Shown in pieces: positions 52,730 to 61,509 of a stretch of DNA of 64,000 bases. Each line of letters opens with the position of its first letter. The first letter of the stretch is position 1. The notes beneath the pieces were generated by a model that saw nothing but the letters and a program-made list of their open reading frames with translations, ran no database searches and was not told where the DNA came from. Source of the DNA: Lachnospiraceae bacterium UBA4364 (lineage in GTDB: Bacteria > Bacillota > Clostridia > Lachnospirales > Lachnospiraceae); contig DGSK01000001.1 of NCBI GenBank assembly GCA_002393955.1, forward strand, positions 412,356-476,355, written 5' to 3'. Made by a program: the position numbers and the translations under genes.

Positions 52730-54262
52730 TTATTTGGTCTGGTCCTCTAAGAGCTTCTTTTCACCTTCTGAAAGATCTCTGTTCGTCGGATAAAGGAATA
52801 TCTTAAACGTCGCATTCGAATCGGGACTCTCCCAGTTTATAGAAACCTGTATATAAAATCTGTGTCCGTCTTTGAGGAAACATCCATTGCTGTCTCCAAT
52901 AATAGATCCGCATCTGTCCTTATTCCAAACACTGCCACCATTATATGTTACTACAGCATTAGATGTAGTATCTATATAGTTATAAAGTGTGGGCAGCTGA
53001 GGCTGGTATCCTTTCTTTGATCCATCACTGTTCTTTACAATATCCCACTGACCACCATTTATACCTGATCCGGAAGAAGCATAATAAAACTTAACCGTGC
53101 TCTTCTCCCCCTGTGAACTGGGCATATTGTCGCCTGTATCCGATGCATCTTTTGTACCGGAACATATTGCATGTATCTGCGTACTTTCAGAATCACCGTC
53201 ATAATGATAGCCTGAAGGAACCTGCACCCTGTATGAATATGTAACGTCCTTTGCGTCAGCAAGACTGATGCCCGTGAAAGCTGTCAGACCTGTAGCCTTG
53301 TATGAGGGCTCATTACCAGGAAGATAAAAGTAAGAATAATTATTAAATCCCCAGGTAACAGGATCAGTATGTGCACTGATCAGCAAGCCATTAGACTCGT
53401 CCAAAGTCTCCTCAACCCCAGTTATAAGATTTTTCCTTGTACCGGTAGCATATATAAGATAAGGACCATACTCCTTATCAAACTTTGCCTGTCCACAGAA
53501 TGAAGCCTGTATCTGAAGGTCATAAGTAGTATTATTTATCTTATATTCCCCATCCTTGGTAGAAAAAACTTTATTTCCGTTAGTATCCTTGAAATAAAAC
53601 TCCTTATAATCATATTTATAACCATCTTCTGTAATATCATACAATTCTGAAAGCTTATATGTAGCATATCTCTTTACATCCAAAAACTTCTTGGCAGACG
53701 AAGTATCATCAGCACCACCGCTTCCACCGCTTCCTATCTCATTTCTCAGATATATATCTTCAGATGCAGTATATGAATAATCTTCATTTGAAAAAGTCAG
53801 ATTCAGTGTAACATTATCATTCGTATATCCGGACATATCTACACTGAAATCTTCAACATAATCAGCAAGAGGTATAGGAGCCGTCATACCGGTCTTTAAA
53901 TATGTAAGCTGACCAAACAAACTGGCAGGAGACCCTGTTCCTGCGGGAACATAAGTAATAGTATATACAATAGGCGTAGTTGTTCCGGTATAAGTATCAA
54001 CCACATTAGAAGAAATGGAAAGAATCTTGTTAGCTTCATCATAGCTTATGCTTCCATTACAGTCCACCATCAGGTCCTCCAGCTGAAGCACAACCTGCTG
54101 TGCTTCCGTCTGAAGCTGAACCTCATAGTTACCGTTTCTGTAAATGGTAGAACTATTCGCCATTACGGAATATACTTCAAGCAGCATGATAACAAAAATA
54201 CCCATAGCTACCAGTAGCTCTACCAGCGTATAACCCTTGTTGGTCCCCTTAGTATTCTTCAT
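52730..54262 (-). CDS. Large minor pilin, PilW/GspJ-like
   Basis: A 510-residue prepilin-type protein. The leader KNTKGTNKG is followed by YTLVELLVAMGIFVIMLLEV with Glu5, and QLQTEAQQVVLQLEDLMVDC as in PilW/GspJ minor pilins. Residues 190-510 form a Tyr/Asp/Gly-rich extracellular region with three or more Cys, much larger than in usual minor pilins (about 200-350). It may carry an adhesive or surface-binding domain, but I recognise none. ATG follows GGGAGG. Cotranscribed with the other pilins (25-base spacer). Confidence 0.8.
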   Translation of the reverse strand: MKNTKGTNKGYTLVELLVAMGIFVIMLLEVYSVMANSSTIYRNGNYEVQLQTEAQQVVLQLEDLMVDCNGSISYDEANKILSISSNVVDTYTGTTTPIVYTITYVPAGTGSPASLFGQLTYLKTGMTAPIPLADYVEDFSVDMSGYTNDNVTLNLTFSNEDYSYTASEDIYLRNEIGSGGSGGADDTSSAKKFLDVKRYATYKLSELYDITEDGYKYDYKEFYFKDTNGNKVFSTKDGEYKINNTTYDLQIQASFCGQAKFDKEYGPYLIYATGTRKNLITGVEETLDESNGLLISAHTDPVTWGFNNYSYFYLPGNEPSYKATGLTAFTGISLADAKDVTYSYRVQVPSGYHYDGDSESTQIHAICSGTKDASDTGDNMPSSQGEKSTVKFYYASSGSGINGGQWDIVKNSDGSKKGYQPQLPTLYNYIDTTSNAVVTYNGGSVWNKDRCGSIIGDSNGCFLKDGHRFYIQVSINWESPDSNATFKIFLYPTNRDLSEGEKKLLEDQTK

Positions 54263-54287
54263 AACAACCTCCCATTCCCCTTTTTAA

Positions 54288-54830
54288 TTAAAAATTCCAT
54301 ATTCCTACATCATGTCTTCCGGTTTCCGGATAAAAGAACATCCTGGAACCACGCTTCTTGTTCATAAAAAGATATGCAACACAAGCATTGCTGTCTGTAT
54401 TATCCTTTACTGCCCCCGAAGGAAGGAACTGATACTTTACCTCGTAGCCATCACCCAAAAGAGTTCCACCTACAGCATCTGATGAATTAGCCAGTGTCAC
54501 TGTCATGGCATTATTGCTTATCTTCTCCATCTGTGACGCAGTGGCAGCATGCCCATCAGCCTCGCTCCCTATGTAGGAATACAGCTTTCCGTCAATTATC
54601 TTGAGGGTAAGCGTACCTGCATCAATCCCCTTTGCCATACTGGTAGCCCGGGCTGTTGCAAATGCAGAATTAAGGGAATTAGCAGCCTTAGAAACATTAG
54701 CATTACTTACAACGCTGTAAGACAATGCAGCCATCCCCACAAGTATCATCAATATGGCTATAACAACCATAATTTCAACAAGTGAAAAGCCTTTATTATC
54801 AGTTAATAACCTTTTCGTATCCTTGCCCAT
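54288..54830 (-). CDS. Minor pilin, FimT/GspH-like
   Basis: A 180-residue prepilin with leader ending in NKG and mature start FSLVEIMVVIAILMILVGMA (Glu5). The stretch AANSLNSAFATARATSMAKG after the helix is typical of GspH/FimT minor pilins, and the end RKRGSR-like segment followed by a short beta hairpin fits. Sits 12 bases after the PilX-like gene and 25 bases before the PilW-like gene. ATG follows AAGGGGGG. Confidence 0.82.
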   Translation of the reverse strand: MGKDTKRLLTDNKGFSLVEIMVVIAILMILVGMAALSYSVVSNANVSKAANSLNSAFATARATSMAKGIDAGTLTLKIIDGKLYSYIGSEADGHAATASQMEKISNNAMTVTLANSSDAVGGTLLGDGYEVKYQFLPSGAVKDNTDSNACVAYLFMNKKRGSRMFFYPETGRHDVGIWNF

Positions 54831-54842
54831 AGTCCCCCCTTC

Positions 54843-56531
54843 TTATTCCTTAGACCAGTTCTCATATACAACAGTAGACTTAGTCGGATCGGAATCTCCG
54901 CTGAGTGAATCAAAAAGATCTGTTATTATACCGGCAGTATCATCGTCAAGAAGATACTTTATAGGCATATAGCACACACCTGAAGAATCCTTGTATACTG
55001 TTCTGGGTTCTCCGTTATAAGTATATGTCTTTTTGTCATATGCACTCAAACCGGTTGTAGGCATCTGAGTCCCAAATTTACCGGGATCTCCATCAGGACC
55101 TTTAAACTGTGAATTAATCTTATTACCAGATGGATCCTTTATCATTCCCTCATTCCTCTGGAAACCGGGGAAGCAGGAATTAATAAGCCAGTTGTACTGC
55201 TCCCTATCCATCTTCTGCATATAAGATGGATTCGTATAATCCGAGCCATTGAACCTGTAACCGTGCAGAGAAACGATAGTCGAATTAGTACATGTTCCCT
55301 TTATATAACACTCCTTGTTCGCTATAAGAGCCAATGTATTTTCAAATGCAGAGTTATTAACATCTGGCGAACACATCTGCAGATTAGTTCCTTTGCCTGC
55401 ATATTTGTACGCATCAGTCTTAGCCTGCACTCTCAGATTCTCGCTGCCTTCACCGTAAGTATTGAAATCAATATAATCCCATGAGCCGGGGTTATTATAG
55501 CAATTCCAGAACAAAACTTTATTGCAGAAAAGCTGTGTGACAAGTCCTTTCTTTGATGTATCCTTATAGAGAGGACACTTGTCACCACCGGGATAAGTCC
55601 AGTTTTCTTCTATAGAATCCGAATCCTTTTTCAGAATCTTACCACTGCCCTTCACCTTGCCGGTAAGCTTCAGTTCACCCGTAACTATAAGTGTGGAATT
55701 TGCATCCATCTCAATATCACCGAAAACATACACCTTACCGGAAACAGACATTACGCAATTGCCTGCCATTTTCACTTTTCCGTTAAGGATAGCACGTTCC
55801 GACAGCATCTGAGCACAAGCGCCATTATTGATGTACAAGCAGTAACCTGAAGGTACACCATTAACCTCACCGGAACCGTCATGCCTCTGCATATATCCGC
55901 AGCCGGTCATTATGAAATCACCACCACCGATATAAACAGGATCATCAGTAAGCACGCTAAAATCACATATATCAAGCTCACCGCCGCCATCAGCACTGAA
56001 CTTGATTATAATATCGGATGTAATAGTGCTTACATATCCTTTCTCATCAGTAGCAGTTATAACAACACCTTTAAGCTTAACATAGGACTTCGAGTTGTCC
56101 TCATAATTATTGCCGGCAACGCTCGTGCTCACTTTGATATCAGCTTCCTGACTGGCAGCCTTTATAAGAGCTGCAACCTTATCATTGTCATATGTGGATG
56201 AGCCACTCGATGCTCCAACCTTGCCGCGTATATCGCCTATTGCTGTGCTGATAGATCCGCCGGCAAGACCCCTGTCAACAGCCACCTGCTGTATTTCAGA
56301 AGAAAGGTCATCCAAAGCGAATTCCGCGGTATAGAAATTATCAGTCGAGCCATATCTCATCACCTTTGCTAAATAGTTCATATAAACCATATACAGCAGG
56401 GACGTAGCTATGATAGCAATAAATGTAATAGCAATAAGAACAGATACAAGAGCTGCACCCCTATCGCCCAATCTGCCTTTTTTCTTATTACCTTCCTTAG
56501 CTTCAAACTTTTTAATAATTCGTTTAATCAT
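54843..56531 (-). CDS. Large PilX/GspK-like minor pilin
   Basis: A 562-residue membrane-anchored protein. A 25-residue basic leader ends in DRG, and the hydrophobic stretch AALVSVLIAITFIAIIATSL follows. It lacks Glu5, as do PilX and GspK tip proteins. The segment AEFALDDLSSEIQQVAVDRG is PilX-like. The extracellular part has about eight Cys and a beta-rich stretch (GNCVMSVSGKVYVFGDIEMD, STLIVTGELKLTGKVKGSGK) like a polymer-forming beta-helix. It probably belongs to the pilus-tip complex. ATG has an AAGGGG ribosome site. Confidence 0.75.
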   Translation of the reverse strand: MIKRIIKKFEAKEGNKKKGRLGDRGAALVSVLIAITFIAIIATSLLYMVYMNYLAKVMRYGSTDNFYTAEFALDDLSSEIQQVAVDRGLAGGSISTAIGDIRGKVGASSGSSTYDNDKVAALIKAASQEADIKVSTSVAGNNYEDNSKSYVKLKGVVITATDEKGYVSTITSDIIIKFSADGGGELDICDFSVLTDDPVYIGGGDFIMTGCGYMQRHDGSGEVNGVPSGYCLYINNGACAQMLSERAILNGKVKMAGNCVMSVSGKVYVFGDIEMDANSTLIVTGELKLTGKVKGSGKILKKDSDSIEENWTYPGGDKCPLYKDTSKKGLVTQLFCNKVLFWNCYNNPGSWDYIDFNTYGEGSENLRVQAKTDAYKYAGKGTNLQMCSPDVNNSAFENTLALIANKECYIKGTCTNSTIVSLHGYRFNGSDYTNPSYMQKMDREQYNWLINSCFPGFQRNEGMIKDPSGNKINSQFKGPDGDPGKFGTQMPTTGLSAYDKKTYTYNGEPRTVYKDSSGVCYMPIKYLLDDDTAGIITDLFDSLSGDSDPTKSTVVYENWSKE

Positions 56532-56592
56532 ACCTGGATTACCCCTTCTTTCTCCCTGCTATTACATAACACTTCTTAATCCACAATAAATA

Positions 56593-57405
56593 TCAGCCAT
56601 TCCGATTCTTTATGCCCGTCATAAGAGAAAGAACCGGCTGTTTATTCAATCTCGTAGTAGGATCTAATTTATCATATTCATAAATATAAACCATCGCCTC
56701 ATAAGAATAATACTTCTGTCCGGGCTTATTTGCCATAGGTATAAACATTACCACAGCATCAAAATAGTATCCTTCCGAATGCAAGCCTGAATAACACAGG
56801 AACGAAATCTTTTCATCCGAATCTGTAACGCCCATAAGCGCAGGTGTATCATATCCCTTTCCTGCACTGGATAAAGCAGCAGCAAAATCTCTTGCAGCTG
56901 CCATATTCATAGAAATTGCCTGAGCTTTATTATATGAAATCAGCATGTTGGTCGAAACCGTAGTTCCATCCCAAGTAAGCTCATTATCAGATACTGCAGA
57001 AAGCTTAGCCTTGACATTTGTCATATTTGTATCCCATGACATTGCCATTCCGGTGGATTCCAGATTATATATATTAGCACTCACATTAGTATTTCCGCTT
57101 ACATTACCATTAAAACTTACCGTCGATAATGCAAGGTTTCCGCTGAGATCACCGGTACCTATAGTCGCAATTGACTTTTTTACTCCCTCATAGGTCTTAT
57201 TGGAAAAGCCTTCCACGATTGACTGAGCCAGATCGTTGGCAGCCATCATCTTTCTCGACTTCTGGTTCACCTTCATAGATGTAATAAATGAAGCACAGAT
57301 CGGCACTATAACAATAGCAAAAAGCGCCATTGCAATCACAAGTTCCACCAGTGATATACCCTTGTTACCAAAAATCCGGCTGCGCTTTTTTCTTTCGTTG
57401 TTCAT
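56593..57405 (-). CDS. Minor pilin, PilV/GspI-like
   Basis: A 270-residue prepilin: basic leader KKRSRIFGNKG, then ISLVELVIAMALFAIVIVPI with Glu5, and NDLAQSIVEGFSNKTYEGVK, like PilV/GspI minor pilins. The globular region is long for the type and has one Cys. ATG follows GGGAGG. First of the pilin subcluster, 271 bases after the PilO-like gene, with two stable hairpins in that gap, so the pilins may form their own transcript. Confidence 0.8.
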   Translation of the reverse strand: MNNERKKRSRIFGNKGISLVELVIAMALFAIVIVPICASFITSMKVNQKSRKMMAANDLAQSIVEGFSNKTYEGVKKSIATIGTGDLSGNLALSTVSFNGNVSGNTNVSANIYNLESTGMAMSWDTNMTNVKAKLSAVSDNELTWDGTTVSTNMLISYNKAQAISMNMAAARDFAAALSSAGKGYDTPALMGVTDSDEKISFLCYSGLHSEGYYFDAVVMFIPMANKPGQKYYSYEAMVYIYEYDKLDPTTRLNKQPVLSLMTGIKNRNG

Positions 57406-57550
57406 CTACTACCTCCCTTATTTCCTAAACGCAAAAGAAATATACATAACTCTAAGAAATATAATAACATAACACCAATCACGTATCAATTGCGATTAAT
57501 GTCAGTTTTATATTTCTTTATCACATAAATTGATAATTCTTTCAGCTAAT

Positions 57551-57599
57551 ACAATTTTGAGAATACGGAAGACAGATTTTCCGCTACTCTCAAAATTGT
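57551..57599 (-). other. Long hairpin in the gap before the pilin genes
   Basis: ACAATTTTGAG and CTCAAAATTGT pair perfectly, and CGGAA/TTCCG continue the stem inside. On the minus strand no T run follows, so it may be a processing signal, weak terminator or operator for the pilin genes. Confidence 0.5.
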
Positions 57600-57630
57600 G
57601 TTAACTGATAATTTACTCCCTAATAAGATA

Positions 57631-57660
57631 ATCGCTGCAGCACAGTTTTCACTGTACTGC
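57631..57660 (-). other. Hairpin just after the PilO-like gene
   Basis: GCTGCAG with ACAGT pairs to ACTGT with CTGCAGC, one-base bulge on each side and a TTTC loop. It lies 17 bases after the stop codon. T-rich tract on the minus strand is weak; partial termination is possible. Confidence 0.5.
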
Positions 57661-57676
57661 AGCAAAATCCAATTTA

Positions 57677-58567
57677 TTATTGAGCCGGCGCTGCTTCTTC
57701 AGCGGGTGCTTCTGCGGGTGCTTCTTCCGCAGCTGGCGCTGTTGTTCCGTTCAAAGCATCCTGCTGAGCCGCATTACCCTCATCGCTAAGTTCTTCTTCA
57801 AGCACAAGCGGTCCAAATACACCATTGTTTCCGTTAATACCATTTGTACCATACTCATATGCCATACCTCTGATATTGTAGAAATCAAGATCAGGGAAGA
57901 TTTCAACAGGAGCCAGTGTACGATCAGGATCTTCTGTATTCTTTATGGCATACTGCTCGATTGAGAACTCACCTTCAACGATACCTGTTTCAGGGTGATA
58001 TTCAGCAGTAAACTTTCTGTAACACATAGGGCAATCCTGCTGCTCTATTAAGTAGCTAAGCAGATTCTTCATTCCCACATAATACGTTACATATGTAACT
58101 GCAGATTCATTTATCACGCTGATATAAGGTGTTGTAATCTCATCACTCTGAATAGGAATCTCATCATTATCTGAATACGAAATAGTATCAAATAAAAGAA
58201 TCTGTGATCCTTCATCCCAGGTAACCTTTCTGGTTTCCTTATCAAAGTTTGCAGTTGTAACATCGTGATTCAGCTCTGTATTAAGAAGGAACTGTGTGTA
58301 GTTCTCCTGACGGATATCTGCAGGATATGAAGCCACAATAGCATCCGTTCCATCGTTAAGCTCTTTTGTTCTGGAAAGAAATTCATCACGATGCTTATCC
58401 ATCTCCTGAAGCTCATTGTATCTTGCCTCAAGAGTAACATACTCTTGTTTGAGAGACTCCGTATCCACCTTTGTATCTTTAATATAGAATACATAAGGGA
58501 AAGCAACTATAGCAATAACCAACAATATCATTATGATCGTTGCATCTCTGTCTGACAGTCTGCCCAT
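57677..58567 (-). CDS. PilO-like pilus assembly protein
   Basis: A 296-residue protein with one N-terminal membrane segment (ATIIMILLVIAIVAFPYVFY, residues 9-28), a coiled coil at 33-75 (ESLKQEYVTLEARYNELQEM) and a ferredoxin-like extracellular domain, the architecture of PilO, which pairs with PilN in the inner-membrane alignment complex. The tail is a low-complexity Ala/Pro/Glu stretch of about 25 residues (APAEEAPAEAPAEEA). The start overlaps the stop of the PilM-PilN gene by one base (TAATG), so the two are translationally coupled. Sequence identity to PilO is too low for certainty. Confidence 0.7.
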   Translation of the reverse strand: MGRLSDRDATIIMILLVIAIVAFPYVFYIKDTKVDTESLKQEYVTLEARYNELQEMDKHRDEFLSRTKELNDGTDAIVASYPADIRQENYTQFLLNTELNHDVTTANFDKETRKVTWDEGSQILLFDTISYSDNDEIPIQSDEITTPYISVINESAVTYVTYYVGMKNLLSYLIEQQDCPMCYRKFTAEYHPETGIVEGEFSIEQYAIKNTEDPDRTLAPVEIFPDLDFYNIRGMAYEYGTNGINGNNGVFGPLVLEEELSDEGNAAQQDALNGTTAPAAEEAPAEAPAEEAAPAQ

Positions 58568-60513
58568 TATTCGATCACCTCCTCATCTGTACTCTCTGCA
58601 TTTGCATCAGCATTCTCTCCTGAATCTGCAGGTGCATCAGAAACATTGAGAACTATAGCCTTGTCGCCTGAGATACCAGCCTCTTCGTTCACCTTATCCT
58701 CAACCACATAATCATGACCGATGTGAACAGTGACTTCAAATGTGTCCTGTACCAGTTCAATCCAAAGATCACCTATATTCTCAAGCGTAAGTTCAGGAGG
58801 AAGATCCTCCTCACCCTCTCCCGAAGCCATTTCAAGGATCAGTTCCTCAAGTCCGGCACTGTCATCCACTTCTACATACTCGCCCAGAATCAGTGGATCA
58901 TCAGAAACTCTTCTGAGATAAGGATCTTCTCCGTCCGCAAGTTCTGCAAGGTTCACACTAGGTGAGCAGAAACGGATACAATAATCTTCAGTCAGATCAG
59001 GAATAACCATGCTGGAAACATAATCCAGTTTCTGAAGCTGAACCATAAGATCTGCCGCTTCGTTCTTAGCGGTTGTATGCCATCCGGTAGTCACCTCAAA
59101 TGTTACATCACCGTCTACAGCCTCTATCTTGTTTATTACCGCATCTTCAGGAAGGATTTCCTCCAGATCAGCTATAAACTGCGGCATGAGGTTGTTGTCG
59201 TTTTCTTTTTCATACTTAAATGTGTCCAATGCAGCAAAGAGATACTGTGCATCAACATAATCCTGGCGGATCTGTTCTATATCCGCTATAGCATCTATAT
59301 TAGCCTGCATCCTATCCCTGGCATCCTTAGCCACCTTGTGCTGAATAAATGTAATACCGGTCCAGCCGACCATAATAACTGCAGCTACGCCAAGTACGAT
59401 CTTGAGGTACTTAACCATATCCGAGCTTTCAATAGCCGACTTCTTGCCTGATGTGATCAGAAGATCCATAGGATCTATGACTGATCCTATGTTAGGCAGG
59501 TATCTCAGTACTTCTTCAGCCTTAAGAGCTGCCTGACCCTTGATGGTAACGCCCGCAAGAGTGTCAAAGTGCTCTACTCTTGCGCCAAGCTCACGCTCAA
59601 GAATTTTCTCGATACCGGCAATAGCAGATCCTTCGCCGAATACCTTTATGCCCTGCAGCGTAGCACTGGGATCGTTAGCATTCTTGGTTCTGTGATACTC
59701 AACCGCACGTCCGATACCGTTTACCATACCCTGCACAGCCTGAGCATACTCATCTGCAGTGACGTGCTGGTCAAGAAGAGCCTCATTAGAAAGAAGGGTT
59801 CTTGCATCCTTTTCGGATATCTTCTTGACATCCATCAAGGCATTTATAACAGCTGTCTTACCATAGTTAACATTACGCTGGAGAACAAGTGTCTTACCAC
59901 GCATAACGTTTACATAGGTCTGATCCATTTCTATCTGAAGTACCAGATCTGTACGTCCCGGTTGCATCTGCAAGCTTAAAAGCTGAATAACAGAGTTACC
60001 GAAATAGTCAATATGTTTAACAGTAAGCTTTAACTCTTCAGCCAGCTCGTAGTAGCATCTTACAAGATCCATAGGAGCTGCAACTGCAGAGATACGATAA
60101 AATCTCTTATTTGCTCCATCTACATTCATGGTCACTTCTTCAAGGAGCGAATAAGCGAAGACATAGTCCCCCGATCCACTCATCGGGAAATAATCCCCCG
60201 AATTTGCCTGCAGCACTTGCTGCAGTTTCCTCATGTTCTTCACATAAGGCATCTCCACCTCTTTGCTGGCAATCTTCTTACTGGCAATGGTAAAGATAAC
60301 ATCTTTTGAACTGAACCCCCGTCCGAAAATAGCAGTACGCACAGCTTCGGCGGTAGCCGTGACATCTGTCAGATATCCATCATTAAAGCATCCTGCCGGC
60401 GTTGCTATTTCTGCAGCATTGCTGAGCAGAACCTGATCCTTACCGCTCTTTGTGATCTCAGCGATTCGGATCATATCGGAACTGACATAGATTGTCAAAA
60501 ACTTATTGGCCAT
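58567..60513 (-). CDS. PilM-PilN fusion protein
   Basis: A 648-residue protein that joins two normally separate pilus assembly factors. Residues 1-345 are an actin-like PilM domain (NKFLTIYVSSDMIRIAEITK, YGKTAVINALMDVKKISEKD, GIKVFGEGSAIAGIEKILER, then LRYLPNIGSVI). A membrane segment follows at about 372-392 (IVLGVAAVIMVGWTGITFI), then a PilN-like domain with coiled coil and FIADLEEILPEDAVINKIEA. The last 150 residues are very acidic. PilM binds the PilN cytoplasmic tail in other species, so a covalent fusion would replace that contact. The ATG follows AAAGGGGAGC. Confidence 0.78.
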   Translation of the reverse strand: MANKFLTIYVSSDMIRIAEITKSGKDQVLLSNAAEIATPAGCFNDGYLTDVTATAEAVRTAIFGRGFSSKDVIFTIASKKIASKEVEMPYVKNMRKLQQVLQANSGDYFPMSGSGDYVFAYSLLEEVTMNVDGANKRFYRISAVAAPMDLVRCYYELAEELKLTVKHIDYFGNSVIQLLSLQMQPGRTDLVLQIEMDQTYVNVMRGKTLVLQRNVNYGKTAVINALMDVKKISEKDARTLLSNEALLDQHVTADEYAQAVQGMVNGIGRAVEYHRTKNANDPSATLQGIKVFGEGSAIAGIEKILERELGARVEHFDTLAGVTIKGQAALKAEEVLRYLPNIGSVIDPMDLLITSGKKSAIESSDMVKYLKIVLGVAAVIMVGWTGITFIQHKVAKDARDRMQANIDAIADIEQIRQDYVDAQYLFAALDTFKYEKENDNNLMPQFIADLEEILPEDAVINKIEAVDGDVTFEVTTGWHTTAKNEAADLMVQLQKLDYVSSMVIPDLTEDYCIRFCSPSVNLAELADGEDPYLRRVSDDPLILGEYVEVDDSAGLEELILEMASGEGEEDLPPELTLENIGDLWIELVQDTFEVTVHIGHDYVVEDKVNEEAGISGDKAIVLNVSDAPADSGENADANAESTDEEVIE

Positions 60514-60552
60514 CCTTATTGCTCCCCTTTCATTGTTTTGTTTATTAATAAA

Positions 60553-60579
60553 CCGGATAATAAACTATTTATTTTCCGG
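60553..60579 (-). other. Hairpin in the leader of the PilM-PilN gene
   Basis: CCGGATAATAAA and TTTATTTTCCGG pair at ten of twelve positions around three bases, 40 bases upstream of the start codon, in a 206-base AT-rich gap (60514-60719). TTTATT follows on the minus strand; weak terminator after the peptidase gene or leader structure. Confidence 0.4.
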
Positions 60580-60719
60580 ATTTATCCTTTACCTTTACTT
60601 ATCCTTAATATCATAAAAATAGACACACTTCGAGCATCACAAAACACCACGACTATCAATATATCATAAATCAGAACAAATTTCCATAATAAATACAAGA
60701 AATTTATCTTAAAATTTTC

Positions 60720-61439
60720 TCATTTCATAACACTGTTAACATAGTCCATATACAGCTGCACTATCCATTCCCCGGCACACATAACTATCACTCCGGCAGC
60801 CGCAAGATAAGGTCCAAAAGCAAGCACATGTTCTTTTTTTGAAATCATCATTATGATCCCATGTATCACAGCTCCCATTAACGACCCGATTGCCATCACA
60901 AGGAATATTCCCTTCCACCCCAGCAGCAGCCCCATAGCCGCAGTGAGTTTTATATCTCCGCCTCCCATCGCCTTTCCCTTGCTGAGAAGCGCGATCATAA
61001 GAAAAATGCCGCTTACAAGTACGCCGCCTATCAGGTATTCGTACCAATGCCCCAGATCTGTAAGCAGCCTGAACGCTCCAAGCACAGCAATAAGGATATC
61101 ATAAAGCGGCGGAATCTCAAATATCATAATATCGACATATGAAAGCCCAACCAGCATAGTTGCTGCCGGCGCATAGATAGAAAGCTTTATAACAGCCGAC
61201 GCACTCACGCCATCCTTAAGAAGCAGCCAGCCCAGCAACAGCCATACAAAACCCGACGCCGGGATTATCCACGCCTCTTTCGATCTAACCTTCCATTTAT
61301 AACTTCTTCTGATCACAACAGGATCATTTTCTTCCTCTTCCGGTCCCAGCGCTACACGATACCCCGAATACCAGGACGCAGCAAATCCCCCTGCCAACCC
61401 CAAAAATATTAACAATATATATATCAAAGGCAATGCCAT
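60720..61439 (-). CDS. Prepilin peptidase without N-methyltransferase domain
   Basis: Membrane aspartic protease (A24 family) that cuts the pilin leaders, 239 residues with about seven hydrophobic segments. The two catalytic Asp are in SYVDIMIFEIPP and AMGGGDIKLTAAMGLLLGWK, and FGPYLAAAG is typical of the C-terminus. The N-terminal part has a membrane segment and a charged loop but none of the four cysteines of the usual zinc/methyltransferase domain of PilD/GspO. It may therefore cleave without N-methylating, or methylation is done otherwise. Located between pilC (70 bases, with terminator) and the PilM-PilN gene. Confidence 0.88.
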   Translation of the reverse strand: MALPLIYILLIFLGLAGGFAASWYSGYRVALGPEEEENDPVVIRRSYKWKVRSKEAWIIPASGFVWLLLGWLLLKDGVSASAVIKLSIYAPAATMLVGLSYVDIMIFEIPPLYDILIAVLGAFRLLTDLGHWYEYLIGGVLVSGIFLMIALLSKGKAMGGGDIKLTAAMGLLLGWKGIFLVMAIGSLMGAVIHGIIMMISKKEHVLAFGPYLAAAGVIVMCAGEWIVQLYMDYVNSVMK

Positions 61440-61458
61440 TTTCTATTCTTCTCCAAAA

Positions 61459-61483
61459 ACCGCCCACACATAGTGCGGGCGGT
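61459..61483 (-). terminator. Terminator after pilC
   Basis: ACCGCCC and GGGCGGT pair around CACACATAGTGC, with CA/TG continuing the stem. On the minus strand five T follow. It lies 26 bases after the pilC stop and 20 bases before the peptidase start, so it probably lowers expression of the downstream pilus genes. Confidence 0.8.
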
Positions 61484-61509
61484 AAAACTATAACCTATCT
61501 TTCTGCGAT

